NCBI RefSeq assembly: GCF_963678635.1
Contig: NC_087063.1
Span: 1,344,287 to 1,408,286, forward strand
Source of the DNA: Symsagittifera roscoffensis
Taxonomy: Eukaryota; Xenacoelomorpha; Acoela; Convolutidae
Reading direction: 5' to 3'
Length of the DNA stretch: 64,000 nucleotides
In this document: positions 62,401-64,000 of the stretch, one piece after another
Position numbering within the stretch: position 1 is the first letter of the stretch
Layout: every line of letters begins with the position of its first letter
The notes under the pieces: generated by a model
Told to the model about the DNA's origin: nothing
The model's input: the letters and a program-made list of their open reading frames with translations, nothing else
Databases searched by the model: none
Program-made: the position numbers and the translations under genes

Positions 62401-62951
62401 AAATATAAACTCTACTATCGAAACTTGAAGTCGATCACGTTTTTCGTGACCTTTACATTTTTCTTGTGTTCGATAGTGGAGTTTGCCTTCCATTTAACAA
62501 AGGAAATGAACTGAACTTTAAAAAAATCAAAAGTTGAACCGCGAAAAATCAAATTTGAGCGTGAACATATTTTAAGATTTTTTCCTGGAAAAAAAAAACA
62601 AATAATCATCACGACCTATATAAAAGTCGACTATGTTCATTAAATCTTAAACAATAAAAGATTGCATAAAGTTTGCCCCTTTGATTAAATATGAGCTATG
62701 CCTTAAAAGTTAGCAATGCCTTAAATATGAGCGATGTCTGTTTTTGTCATTTGCAATCAAATATGAAGACCCATGAAAGTATGAGCTACCTTATTTCATT
62801 GAGACTCTAGATTAAGCGGGACAGTTGAATATGAAAGGACAGATGAAAAGAAAGACATTTAGTAAAACTTCGCTTGATGCTAACTTGAGTGTTTTGAGAA
62901 ATGGAGTTTCAAAATGGAGCTGAAGATTTCTCTCACGTGGCCCTTCGCCAT
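23806..62951 (-). CDS. THADA: THADA (tRNA methyltransferase regulatory subunit family), 3' 15 exons, 5' end outside the window
   Basis: Minus-strand join in transcript order: 62951-62885, 62080-61419, 59812-59558, 58777-58529, 56962-56592, 44299-44172, one of 40483-39993 or 36679-36189, 31296-31180, 30791-30577, 28047-27757, 27604-27421, 26120-25999, 25766-25016, 24781-24671, 24111-23806. All joins keep phase and total 4,320 nt (1,439 aa plus stop). Hallmarks are the DUF2428 core with a CCW-like FCSWRIVKEAC and the TRRSAGVPRYLE motif, then ALNVLRSLFR, EFFTKFPDLY and HGTLL, in the order found in vertebrate THADA (1,953 aa). About 470 N-terminal residues are missing and should lie beyond 64,000. 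The yeast relative Trm732 partners Trm7 in 2'-O-methylation of tRNA position 32; vertebrate THADA is also linked to SERCA and thermogenesis. It is a cytosolic alpha-helical HEAT/ARM-repeat scaffold. Introns are swollen with transposons. Confidence 0.95.
24671..24781 (-). CDS. THADA: THADA penultimate exon
   Basis: 111 nt, phase 0 to phase 0, encoding a helix pair ending QLALSEL, with donor GTTAGT. The acceptor must be the second AG of TTTCAGAG, because the first AG would put a stop in frame. Confidence 0.75.
25016..25766 (-). CDS. THADA: THADA exon, long C-terminal repeat exon
   Basis: Acceptor TTTTTTCAG, one base of a split codon, then PLVGECLSKL and about 250 residues of helical repeats, ending FESEKKL at donor GTAAAA. 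It aligns in order with the C-terminal helical region of THADA. Sequence conservation is weak here; the assignment rests on phase and position. Confidence 0.85.
25999..26120 (-). CDS. THADA: THADA exon after the HGTLL motif
   Basis: Acceptor GTGTTTCAG, phase 0, starting VNTVLSCLGAAELADLL, and ending in phase 2 at donor GTCAGT after QKKPQ. It joins HGTLLT to VNTVL, matching HGTLLQVFHLL of vertebrate THADA. Confidence 0.85.
26141..26442 (+). repeat. dispersed THADA-intron repeat, copy 1
   Basis: Copy of a family marked by ACAGTTGAAAAAGAGTCGAT at the start, AATTTTCGAATTTCAAAG in the middle and TTTCGAAACTAGAAGTCGAT later. A hAT-type MITE follows at once; the repeat appears to resume after it (26814-26940). 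Confidence 0.7.
26443..26813. mobile_element. hAT-type MITE with poly-C/poly-G subterminal runs
   Basis: Ends resemble CGGATTTAGG...and CTCGAGAAAATCCTAGATTCGCCCCTG, as in the better preserved copies at 42356 and 52990. An 18-nt C run follows the left end. An AAGGCGCCTTTAGCGCC block and GAGCGCGCGCTG lie inside. The target-site duplication is not clear in this copy. Confidence 0.75.
27166..27380. mobile_element. TA-target MITE, complete copy
   Basis: Left end GTTAATACCAAATTGTTGGC; the right end, in reverse complement, reads AATGCAAAATTGTTGACAAT. Length and terminal repeats match the MITE at 23599-23810. It lies in the THADA intron between 27421 and 26120. A further fragment of the end sequence occurs near 27672-27710. 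Confidence 0.75.
27421..27604 (-). CDS. THADA: THADA exon with the HGTLL motif
   Basis: It encodes PLIRIRAIVARVVPNFLL and NTVHGTLLT, matching the conserved VREMAARALVPF and HIHGTLLQV of vertebrate THADA. Donor GTATGT. The acceptor TTTAAG at 27605 fits phase and length best. AG sites 9 nt downstream or further upstream would also keep frame, so the 5' boundary is the least certain part. Confidence 0.85.
27757..28047 (-). CDS. THADA: THADA exon with the EFFTKFPDLY motif
   Basis: Acceptor GTGTTTCAG. It starts MSCSEFFTKFPDLYDVL, equal to the conserved EFFSRFPELY segment, and ends APFLTLTL in phase 2 at donor GTAAGG. Confidence 0.93.
28434..28830. repeat. direct repeat of about 95 bp
   Basis: The block TCTAGCTACCCTAAATAGAG...GGGTAGTTGTTCTATTCACC at 28434-28530 recurs at 28741-28830. 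It is intronic (THADA). Confidence 0.85.
29291..29480 (+). repeat. dispersed THADA-intron repeat, copy 2
   Basis: Starts AGCCAACAGACAGTTGAAAA, the clearest version of the family's left end. It is shorter than other copies. Confidence 0.7.
29500..29830 (-). mobile_element. tRNA-derived SINE
   Basis: On the minus strand the head (29695 down to 29607) carries CGCTGAGTGGTTAGTGCG as A box and AGGTTCGAATCCGAGACG as B box, spaced as in a tRNA with a long variable arm (Ser/Leu-like). The tail reads through to GCGAAGCGCAGC and CCTCTGT. Related copies are near 41470-41770 and 55800-56170. No intact cloverleaf acceptor stem. Confidence 0.75.
30577..30791 (-). CDS. THADA: THADA exon with the NASNLLFTAILSRVFG motif
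   Basis: Acceptor AAACTTAG, phase 0, IHALNVLRSLFRCSHIG through LWPVQNASNLLF and RVFGV to TRKN, matching the conserved VHALNILRALFR and WAVRNSSTLLF of THADA. It ends in phase 2. The donor GTTCGC is weak, but the join to MSCSEFF keeps frame and alignment. Confidence 0.93.
31180..31296 (-). CDS. THADA: THADA exon following DUF2428
   Basis: 117 nt, phase 0 both ends: ALLTTSPPLELPRRVNKVFL to ETERRCK, donor GTATGA. It joins PRYLE of the DUF2428 exon as in vertebrate THADA (IPFYIQALLASEP). The acceptor TTTTTTAG borders directly on the LINE. Confidence 0.93.
31352..32278 (+). CDS. LINE ORF1 protein (coiled coil plus RNA-binding-like)
   Basis: The first ATG is at 31352 (308 aa); the frame is open upstream to 31301, so the original N-terminus may be lost. 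A short coiled coil (EKDRQIVNLENCCTDLSDRV) is followed by ERYNSKDCLIISNFP, reminiscent of the RRM-like and C-terminal domains of L1-type ORF1 (transposase_22), and a charged tail. Such proteins bind element RNA. The last 26 nt overlap ORF2. Confidence 0.75.
   Translation: MWEQIQEKDRQIVNLENCCTDLSDRVLKLERYNSKDCLIISNFPSDLSPSITAQAVNFLNSIFKINIGCESIKACHYLGNPNAERAIVIVKFVYFEIKNIIWRSKAMLKGVTNKSNGKFIFINERLPEPDKEVHIYANKERQLKTVTDNCAVKIEVRGNNGNGTRFIEVRNKKDVDRLAADAVPRFNQRPRREANCPSRNCLPNDSYGTPVPKLVKKPDNFFATPISTSLPTLKRGRDKINYRETNEKETEIIQELRARKGNQEDMLDYIMGFLGDTPEAKQSNISSIEEEPFRIENEETNGNKTLQA
32253..35144 (+). CDS. LINE ORF2: AP endonuclease plus reverse transcriptase
   Basis: 963 aa, uninterrupted. The endonuclease (residues about 10-230) shows HINIRSIKKH, LTETWL, GGGVMI, GDFNIDI and SDHYPILFEW. 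The reverse transcriptase (about 480-770) shows NYRPISLL, KQFGFRNKHST, LDLKKAFDTIDHD, GVPQGSILGPLLF and the catalytic FADD box. It nicks target DNA and reverse-transcribes element RNA. The motifs place it in the CR1/Jockey/Rex group; the exact clade needs a tree. All catalytic motifs are present, so it may be active. Confidence 0.95.
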   Translation: MEIKHSKPNLTISIIHINIRSIKKHLDELEALILSLESPPDIICLTETWLTDNDKNESWLISGYNQCCTKSRKTLGGGVMIQIRNTCCILNQIEMPFDEGIIATISKNYFKFSVGVVYNKPNANKMLFVEKLDTYLDENKSMDQPMILCGDFNIDIIQNNLLTKNYLNAISSNGYEISSNEPTRVTENTQTCLDHFIFQNIPLPVLNVLKYETISDHYPILFEWKLKRENCYDEIPYRDTSFLKAPLTVSNFLQNLHIVLDNNKQCLFEIQDANVAFEFFQGLFVTTLDAFAPLKRKKNIQKTRPVWFTNRLANLRNKRNIAHRKCKINPDNADYLAKFKLLRSQFEKEVKQSKKEFYWNKFKNCIRDSRQTYKLLNDISGKNIKSNKIPPLKSCLEMKEKPTDADIANKFNTFFTTVGTMLKNEVPNADIQVVVNNPFSIFLYQVSPAEIEKIINSFDNKYSAGDDYVSNIIVKTSSAVVAPYLAFIINLSFLKGVFPNELCKAKVFPLHKEGSKTDENNYRPISLLIVWSKVYERAMYNRVYSYFENFSLLFSKQFGFRNKHSTIDALADLTEKMRLATLSDSIYSFFLDLKKAFDTIDHDILIYKLECYGIRSNCLNWFVSYLRNRMQRVEVNGVSSAWNTVDCGVPQGSILGPLLFIIYMNDVPLTCKSAEIILFADDTNLTAIGCTVENIQSDLECLNKWLIANKLVINISKTVQMTVKSSASNCSFNLNALDITVKPVCKYLGIYIDCKLSFVSHVDFVKMRLGKQCGIISKLRHYVPRYQLLEYYRSNVVPILQYGILVYGCCSFSVLNPIFILQKKILKFIYFRKRQDHCEDIFEKNKLLTVFEYHVYELLKFVLKSVNQLHSENFLNEMFTFQKSEKLTRRSSAKLLLEPLCKRKIERFSIRYRACKLYNKMNSLGLLPVDIENSSFMEISRYYHNFQTYLIQNIELVKYIYEL
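35622..36188. other. THADA intron between LINE tail and DUF2428 exon copy A
   Basis: It contains the second LINE-like 3' tail (35690-35820) and, at 36118-36188, three to four copies of an 18-bp motif TAATAAAATCCCTTGC next to the splice donor. No gene. Confidence 0.7.
36189..36679 (-). CDS. THADA: THADA DUF2428 exon, copy A (promoter-distal)
   Basis: 491 nt; acceptor GGTTTCAG, start in phase 1 (TC then LALHDFKTK), end in phase 0 at donor GTAAGG. It encodes the DUF2428 core: VTAQMVVFCSWRIVKEAC, ESRHLGAFEKSF, WIDKVLCEV and KFCLTRRSAGVPRYLE, the best conserved part of THADA. Both copies translate identically. In the transcript this copy lies downstream of copy B. Splicing 44172 to 36679 or to 40483 gives the same protein. 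Confidence 0.93.
36680..37801. other. THADA intron, duplicated segment
   Basis: Noncoding. It contains the dispersed THADA-intron repeat (about 37085-37690) and a SINE tail. Small open frames on both strands are duplicated with it and have no known domains. Confidence 0.7.
37085..37690 (+). repeat. dispersed THADA-intron repeat, copy 3
   Basis: Marked by GATTGAAAAAGAGTCATGAA, CAATTTTCGAATTTATTGG and CGATCGCGTTTTTTGTGACC. It runs into SINE tail sequence. Its twin in the tandem duplication is at 40889-41494. Confidence 0.65.
37802..39425 (+). mobile_element. LINE 3' fragment, duplicated copy
   Basis: Arose by the tandem duplication rather than by retrotransposition: it starts mid-RT at the duplication junction and continues with the same 3' region and tail. 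Confidence 0.9.
37805..38953 (+). pseudogene. LINE ORF2 C-terminal half (partial reverse transcriptase)
   Basis: 382 residues from SDSIYSFFLDLKKAFDTIDHD to the normal stop. It includes the GVPQGSILGP and FADD boxes but no endonuclease and no RT motifs before LDLKKAF. One residue differs from the full element (MNDL instead of MNDV). No native start. Confidence 0.92.
39993..40483 (-). CDS. THADA: THADA DUF2428 exon, copy B (promoter-proximal)
   Basis: Same sequence, splice sites and phases (1 in, 0 out) as copy A. Because 491 is not a multiple of three and the phases differ, using both copies would read copy A out of frame and reach a stop after 20 codons. The two must therefore be alternatives, or one is ignored. 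Confidence 0.88.
40889..41494 (+). repeat. dispersed THADA-intron repeat, twin of copy 3
   Basis: Counterpart of 37085-37690 in copy B of the tandem duplication. Confidence 0.65.
41470..41770 (-). mobile_element. tRNA-derived SINE, B box region lost
   Basis: Minus strand: GGCTGAGCGGTTAGTGCGAG (A box) at about 41634 down to 41615, then only a remnant of the B box near 41580. The tail CAGAATACGACAAAAAGCAG... matches the 29.5-kb SINE. The right end of the 3.8-kb duplication lies inside this element (41607). Confidence 0.7.
42356..42773. mobile_element. hAT-type MITE (418 bp) with 8-bp target duplication
   Basis: Ends CAGTGGCGGATCTAGG and CCTAAATCCGCCCCTG, inverted to each other, each followed inward by a G or C run. 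It is flanked by ATTACGAG at 42348-42355 and 42774-42781, the 8-bp duplication typical of hAT elements. Noncoding; the minus open frame at 42367-42579 is low complexity. Confidence 0.92.
43197..43919. mobile_element. pogo/Tigger-like element with ~310-bp inverted repeats
   Basis: Ends CAGTGCTGATTTAAATTATC...and its reverse complement, flanked by TA (43195-43196, 43920-43921). The CAGT...ATTATCCGGA ends are characteristic of the pogo/Tigger branch of Tc1/mariner. Arms of about 310 bp (43197-43507 and 43612-43919) pair almost end to end around a 100-bp centre. No transposase. Confidence 0.85.
44172..44299 (-). CDS. THADA: THADA exon before DUF2428
   Basis: Acceptor TTTTGTTGTAG. It encodes DKDAHGDVVASVIRIC, VFPVVKQVAPEGYMPPDSEV, matching VVSPVVQSSSPEGLIPMD of vertebrate THADA. 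Phase 2 in, phase 1 out at donor GTTAGT, as the DUF2428 exon requires. It is much shorter between PPDSEV and DUF2428 than the vertebrate protein, which has a linker there. Confidence 0.93.
44300..49423. other. large THADA intron, part upstream (in + direction) of the nested gene
   Basis: Contains a dispersed THADA-intron repeat (44629-45110) and a 45-bp direct repeat (AAACAAGTTTCCAAAGCTAT at about 48732 and 48786). Otherwise AT-rich noncoding sequence. The open frames at 46758-47078 and 48691-48915 have no recognisable content. Confidence 0.65.
44629..45110 (+). repeat. dispersed THADA-intron repeat, copy 4 (two overlapping units)
   Basis: ATAGCCAACAGAAATTTGG start, AACTTATTGTGAGAAAATAGG, then CGATTTCCGCTTTCGAAATT. 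It looks like one unit inserted in or joined to another. Confidence 0.6.
49424..51617 (+). CDS. nested gene exon 1
   Basis: Start ATG in context CAAAAATGA. It encodes residues 1-731 including the N-terminal hydrophobic segment and ends with one base of a split Leu codon at donor GTGAGT. Confidence 0.85.
49424..52733 (+). CDS. nested gene: secreted/membrane-anchored helical protein, function unknown (2 exons, 1,055 aa)
   Basis: Join 49424-51617 and 51760-52733, intron GTGAGT...TTTCAG in phase 1. The protein has a hydrophobic N-terminal segment (residues about 15-33, IIIVFFEILLSNTVF), typical of a signal peptide or anchor, about 1,000 mostly helical residues, and a hydrophobic C-terminus (LIILTFILKLFLLD) that could be a GPI-attachment signal. 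Repeating leucine-rich helices with spaced Cys (for example FTLGPSNLCSVVP, MLCSLPYKTLNSYAQ) recall the mesothelin/stereocilin/otoancorin superfamily, but I cannot confirm this by eye. The gene lies wholly inside a THADA intron on the opposite strand. AT-rich sequence with a TATAAC near 49324 precedes it. Confidence 0.8.
51760..52733 (+). CDS. nested gene exon 2
   Basis: Acceptor TTGTTTCAG. Continues NKYLESDWITKAD in frame for 323 residues to TAG; the last about 20 residues are hydrophobic. Confidence 0.85.
52990..53219. mobile_element. hAT-type MITE (230 bp, short version)
   Basis: Ends CAGGGGGGATCTAGG and CCTAAATCCGCCGCTG with G and C runs inside. Flanked by CTATTTTG (52982-52989) and CTATTATG (53220-53227), an 8-bp duplication with one mismatch. 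Internally deleted relative to the copy at 42356. Confidence 0.88.
53335..53650 (+). repeat. dispersed THADA-intron repeat, copy 5
   Basis: Starts AATAGCCAACAGACAGTTAG; has AATTTTCGAAAAAAATAAAT and CATTCACGTTTTTCGTGACG. Confidence 0.7.
53651..54954. other. THADA intron, no supported feature
   Basis: AT-rich noncoding sequence. A short fragment near 54405-54450 (AGCAACAGACAGCGGACTAA) resembles the left end of the dispersed intron repeat. Confidence 0.6.
54955..55290 (+). pseudogene. decayed MULE transposase fragment
   Basis: Reading two frames across a break near 55005: GTFKNFSMQL, then a stop, then IQNDGFYPPCNYALLPNKTE, FLKFLKAISS, ILLDFERAAVNSFQRAF, VCYSHLCQAFLRKVKEL and a TGA at 55286. 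This is the MULE transposase core pattern (DGTF..., YALLPNKTE, DFE.A, HL.Q...R). The second catalytic Asp lies in LLDFE; the first is replaced (SGTF). No start codon, stops in frame: a dead element. Confidence 0.8.
55291..55799. other. sequence after the MULE fragment, no supported gene
   Basis: May include more degraded MULE sequence up to about 55450; otherwise noncoding THADA intron. Confidence 0.5.
55800..56170 (-). mobile_element. tRNA-derived SINE, degraded copy
   Basis: CGGCTGGGTCTCGGATTCG (B box, reverse) at about 55918, GTCAGCCACGGACGCTTAAT (A box, reverse) at about 55977, tail AGAATATGACAAAAAGCAGC before it, and the ACACTTTTATTTGCGAGTTA block after it, all in the same order as at 29.5 kb. 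Confidence 0.75.
56592..56962 (-). CDS. THADA: THADA exon
   Basis: Acceptor GCTTTAG, phase 0, ELALEIFMLIPADK to SPIHGFLHCLYALLRRMQF, phase 2 at donor GTGAGT. It matches the vertebrate FPMYGRVHCITGALQKL segment. Confidence 0.92.
57570..58000 (+). repeat. dispersed THADA-intron repeat, copy 6
   Basis: CAGTCAATGAGCGCAAGAAA start, CCACTTTCGAAACTAGAAGC, end AATCATCACGCCTATAAAA. A further partial unit follows at about 58070-58240. Confidence 0.7.
58529..58777 (-). CDS. THADA: THADA exon with the SSYSRK motif
   Basis: 249 nt, phase 0 both ends. DFLVWLLDLCWDSFYLDSSY SRKNLCL and MFHDSVQINK match the conserved helix before the GSSYSTR-type motif of THADA. Acceptor ATTTTCAG, donor GTAAAT. Confidence 0.93.
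58841..59557. other. THADA intron, no supported feature
   Basis: AT-rich. A short recurrent motif (ACAAGCCGAA and variants such as GGCTGGTTTA, at 58925-59070) may be a small local repeat. Confidence 0.55.
59558..59812 (-). CDS. THADA: THADA exon
   Basis: 255 nt, phase 0 both ends: VLQDVMWLL, FLKQFYIHNLTNQSPAFRHN, then a charged helix to LERYK. It matches FFITYNLNSQSPGVRQQ and QQYK of vertebrate THADA. Acceptor TTTTTACAG, donor GTCAGG. Confidence 0.93.
60170..60580 (+). repeat. dispersed THADA-intron repeat, copy 7
   Basis: CAGCTTTCGAATTTCAAAG, GAGAAAACTGGATCAGCAGG, CCACTTTCGAAACTAGAAAT, then AATGCATT-containing tail as in copies 1 and 4. Preceded by a short SINE-tail-like stretch (60100-60165). 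Confidence 0.7.
60581..61418. other. THADA intron with a dispersed repeat fragment
   Basis: 61125-61265 matches the repeat found in the array spacers (CAACAGGAACTAGCCAC..., CACTTTTATTTGCGATTTGG). No gene. Confidence 0.6.
61419..62080 (-). CDS. THADA: THADA exon, N-terminal helical region
   Basis: 662 nt; acceptor TTTTTTTAAG, phase 1 in, phase 0 out at donor GTGAGT. YENEKIIGILDRC, KKTYHTLQILVEFIPA, SHWKVF and DAVWSFSNQ align with the vertebrate region around residues 480-680. It has a low-similarity acidic insert (GNKSEEVKSGRPDGL). Confidence 0.9.
62160..62640 (+). repeat. dispersed THADA-intron repeat, copy 8 (nearly full length)
   Basis: ACATAGCCAGTAGACAGTAA start; ATTTTCGGATTTCAGAG; CGAAACTTGAAGTCGATCAC; TTTTTCGTGACC; end AATCATCACGACCTATATA. 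Best guide to the full unit of about 480 bp. Confidence 0.75.
62885..62951 (-). CDS. THADA: THADA exon, most upstream one found
   Basis: 67 nt between acceptor TTTTGTTTAG and donor GTTAGC: MAKGHVREIFSSILKLHFSK. It matches the vertebrate helix RHQTKIMFKNLLQMHR (about residue 470), so it is an internal exon and its ATG is probably not the start. Confidence 0.7.
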
Positions 62952-63020
62952 CTAAACAAAACAAAAAAACAGCATAAAAAAGCAACTAATCACTGAAAAA
63001 TAATAAGTGAGAAAGAAATA

Positions 63021-63100
63021 CAGGGCTCGTGAGTGATCGTTGTGAGCTGAATACTATATATATATAGTATTCAGCTCACAACGATCACTCACGAGCCCTG
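63021..63100. repeat. perfect 80-bp palindrome without spacer
   Basis: 63021-63060 is the exact reverse complement of 63061-63100. It starts CAGGGCTCGTGAGTGATCGT and has TATATA on each side of the centre. No homologous arm elsewhere in the window was noticed. Confidence 0.97.
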
Positions 63101-63759
63101 AGGCTCAGCAGGGCGAGACCCTGGAAAACCATACACAAATAGGGTTAATTACTGCAGAAAATGTTCATCTAAATTGGAAATATCTATTTTTTTAGAAAAA
63201 TATCGGTATTTATTGAACTCAATCATGTATAATTGTCTTATGCTGTCAGTTTTTAGCAGTTAAAAAAATTTTATCCTCTGACTGAACGATTTGTGAGGCC
63301 AATTTGTTCAAGTAGTTAAATTTGGAATATTTCATTAGCGAGCTCTCGTATATTTATTTCCTTAGCGAAAATTTATCTTGAGTGAGAAAATTGAGGGGCA
63401 ACTTTTTAGACAACTGATCAAGAGTCTGAAATTAACCGTTTGATTAAAACTTGAAAAACTGTTTCAATTTCATGTTCACGAAAAATTAGCATCGGGAGTT
63501 CAGAATTTTAGTATAAGAAATATGGTTTTGCAACAAGAGAAATGTTTTCCAGACATTTTCTGATGAACAGATAACTACCAATAAAGTATGAGATATAAAG
63601 GGTTCGGCATAAACATGATGAGCTCTTATTTTTCGGTAAAAACTTCCCTTGATTGGATAATCGAGCCGTTTAAAAGTCCAATTTTTTGTATGAGTTTTTG
63701 ATTTTGAGTTCTTTTGGAAATAATTTTTATTGTGCTGTTTTTAGTACAAAATAACAATC
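63101..63759. other. upstream THADA intron, no supported feature
   Basis: AT-rich noncoding sequence. The next upstream THADA exon was looked for on the minus strand and not found. Confidence 0.55.
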
Positions 63760-64000
63760 AAAAGATAGCCAACAGACAGTTGTAAAAGTGTTAACGAACA
63801 CAAGGAAACAAAAAATAACAGAACTGTTTTTGTTTGTTCAACTTTCGAATTTCAAAGAAAAAATATACGGCTTTAAAGCTTTATCTATTTCTAAAACACT
63901 TTTTGATTGAGAATTTTAGAGAAAAAATCATTCCAATTTGAGAAAACTGGATCAACAGGCAAACTTTTTATTGCGCTGGAAAACCTAAAAGATAAAGTCC
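63760..64000 (+). repeat. dispersed THADA-intron repeat, copy 9 (cut by window end)
   Basis: AGATAGCCAACAGACAGTTG start, CAACTTTCGAATTTCAAAGA, GAGAAAACTGGATCAACAGG; continues past the window. Confidence 0.75.

Noticed and set aside
63101-63135. Possible small THADA exon on the minus strand (TTTTCCAG then GGTCTCGCC up to CTC before GTGAGT)
   Set aside because: The frame that would join the next exon contains a TGA, and the GTGAGT is part of the palindrome.

Overview
This is a 64 kb piece of an animal nuclear genome, AT-rich and full of transposons, with spliced genes whose introns follow GT-AG. The protein families (THADA, an SLC18B1-like transporter, a CR1/Jockey-type LINE) and the number of tRNA-derived SINEs and MITEs suggest an invertebrate metazoan. 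A tunicate would fit, but the sequence alone does not name the species.

Layout. (1) 1.7-10.9 kb, + strand: a four-exon major facilitator superfamily transporter of the SLC18B1 type (469 aa), with repeats in its introns. (2) 15.5-22.7 kb, + strand: a head-to-tail array of about 3.2 copies of a 2,266-bp unit carrying an intronless transporter gene of the same family. Copies are almost identical, yet each has a visible lesion: a 5-bp frameshift, a lost start, a 20-bp deletion, or a truncated end. (3) 23.8-63.0 kb, - strand: the C-terminal ~1,440 codons of THADA, reconstructed here as 15 phase-consistent exons. The N-terminal part lies beyond the right edge. (4) Inside THADA introns: an intact LINE in antisense (31.3-35.6 kb); a 3.8-kb tandem duplication that copied the 3' half of that LINE together with the THADA DUF2428 exon; hAT-type, pogo/Tigger-type and TA-target MITEs; SINEs; a decayed MULE transposase; and a nested two-exon + strand gene (49.4-52.7 kb) for a secreted or membrane-anchored protein of unknown function.

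Most notable points. The duplicated THADA exon is 491 nt with different start and end phases, so the two copies cannot both be included without a frameshift. The THADA stop codon lies inside a MITE terminal repeat. A LINE 5' end abuts a THADA 3' splice site. A perfect 80-bp palindrome with no spacer sits in the most upstream THADA intron. No bacterial-type operon, CRISPR array or functional RNA gene was seen. Exon joins were derived by hand from reading frames, splice dinucleotides and recalled family conservation. Transcript data were not available.
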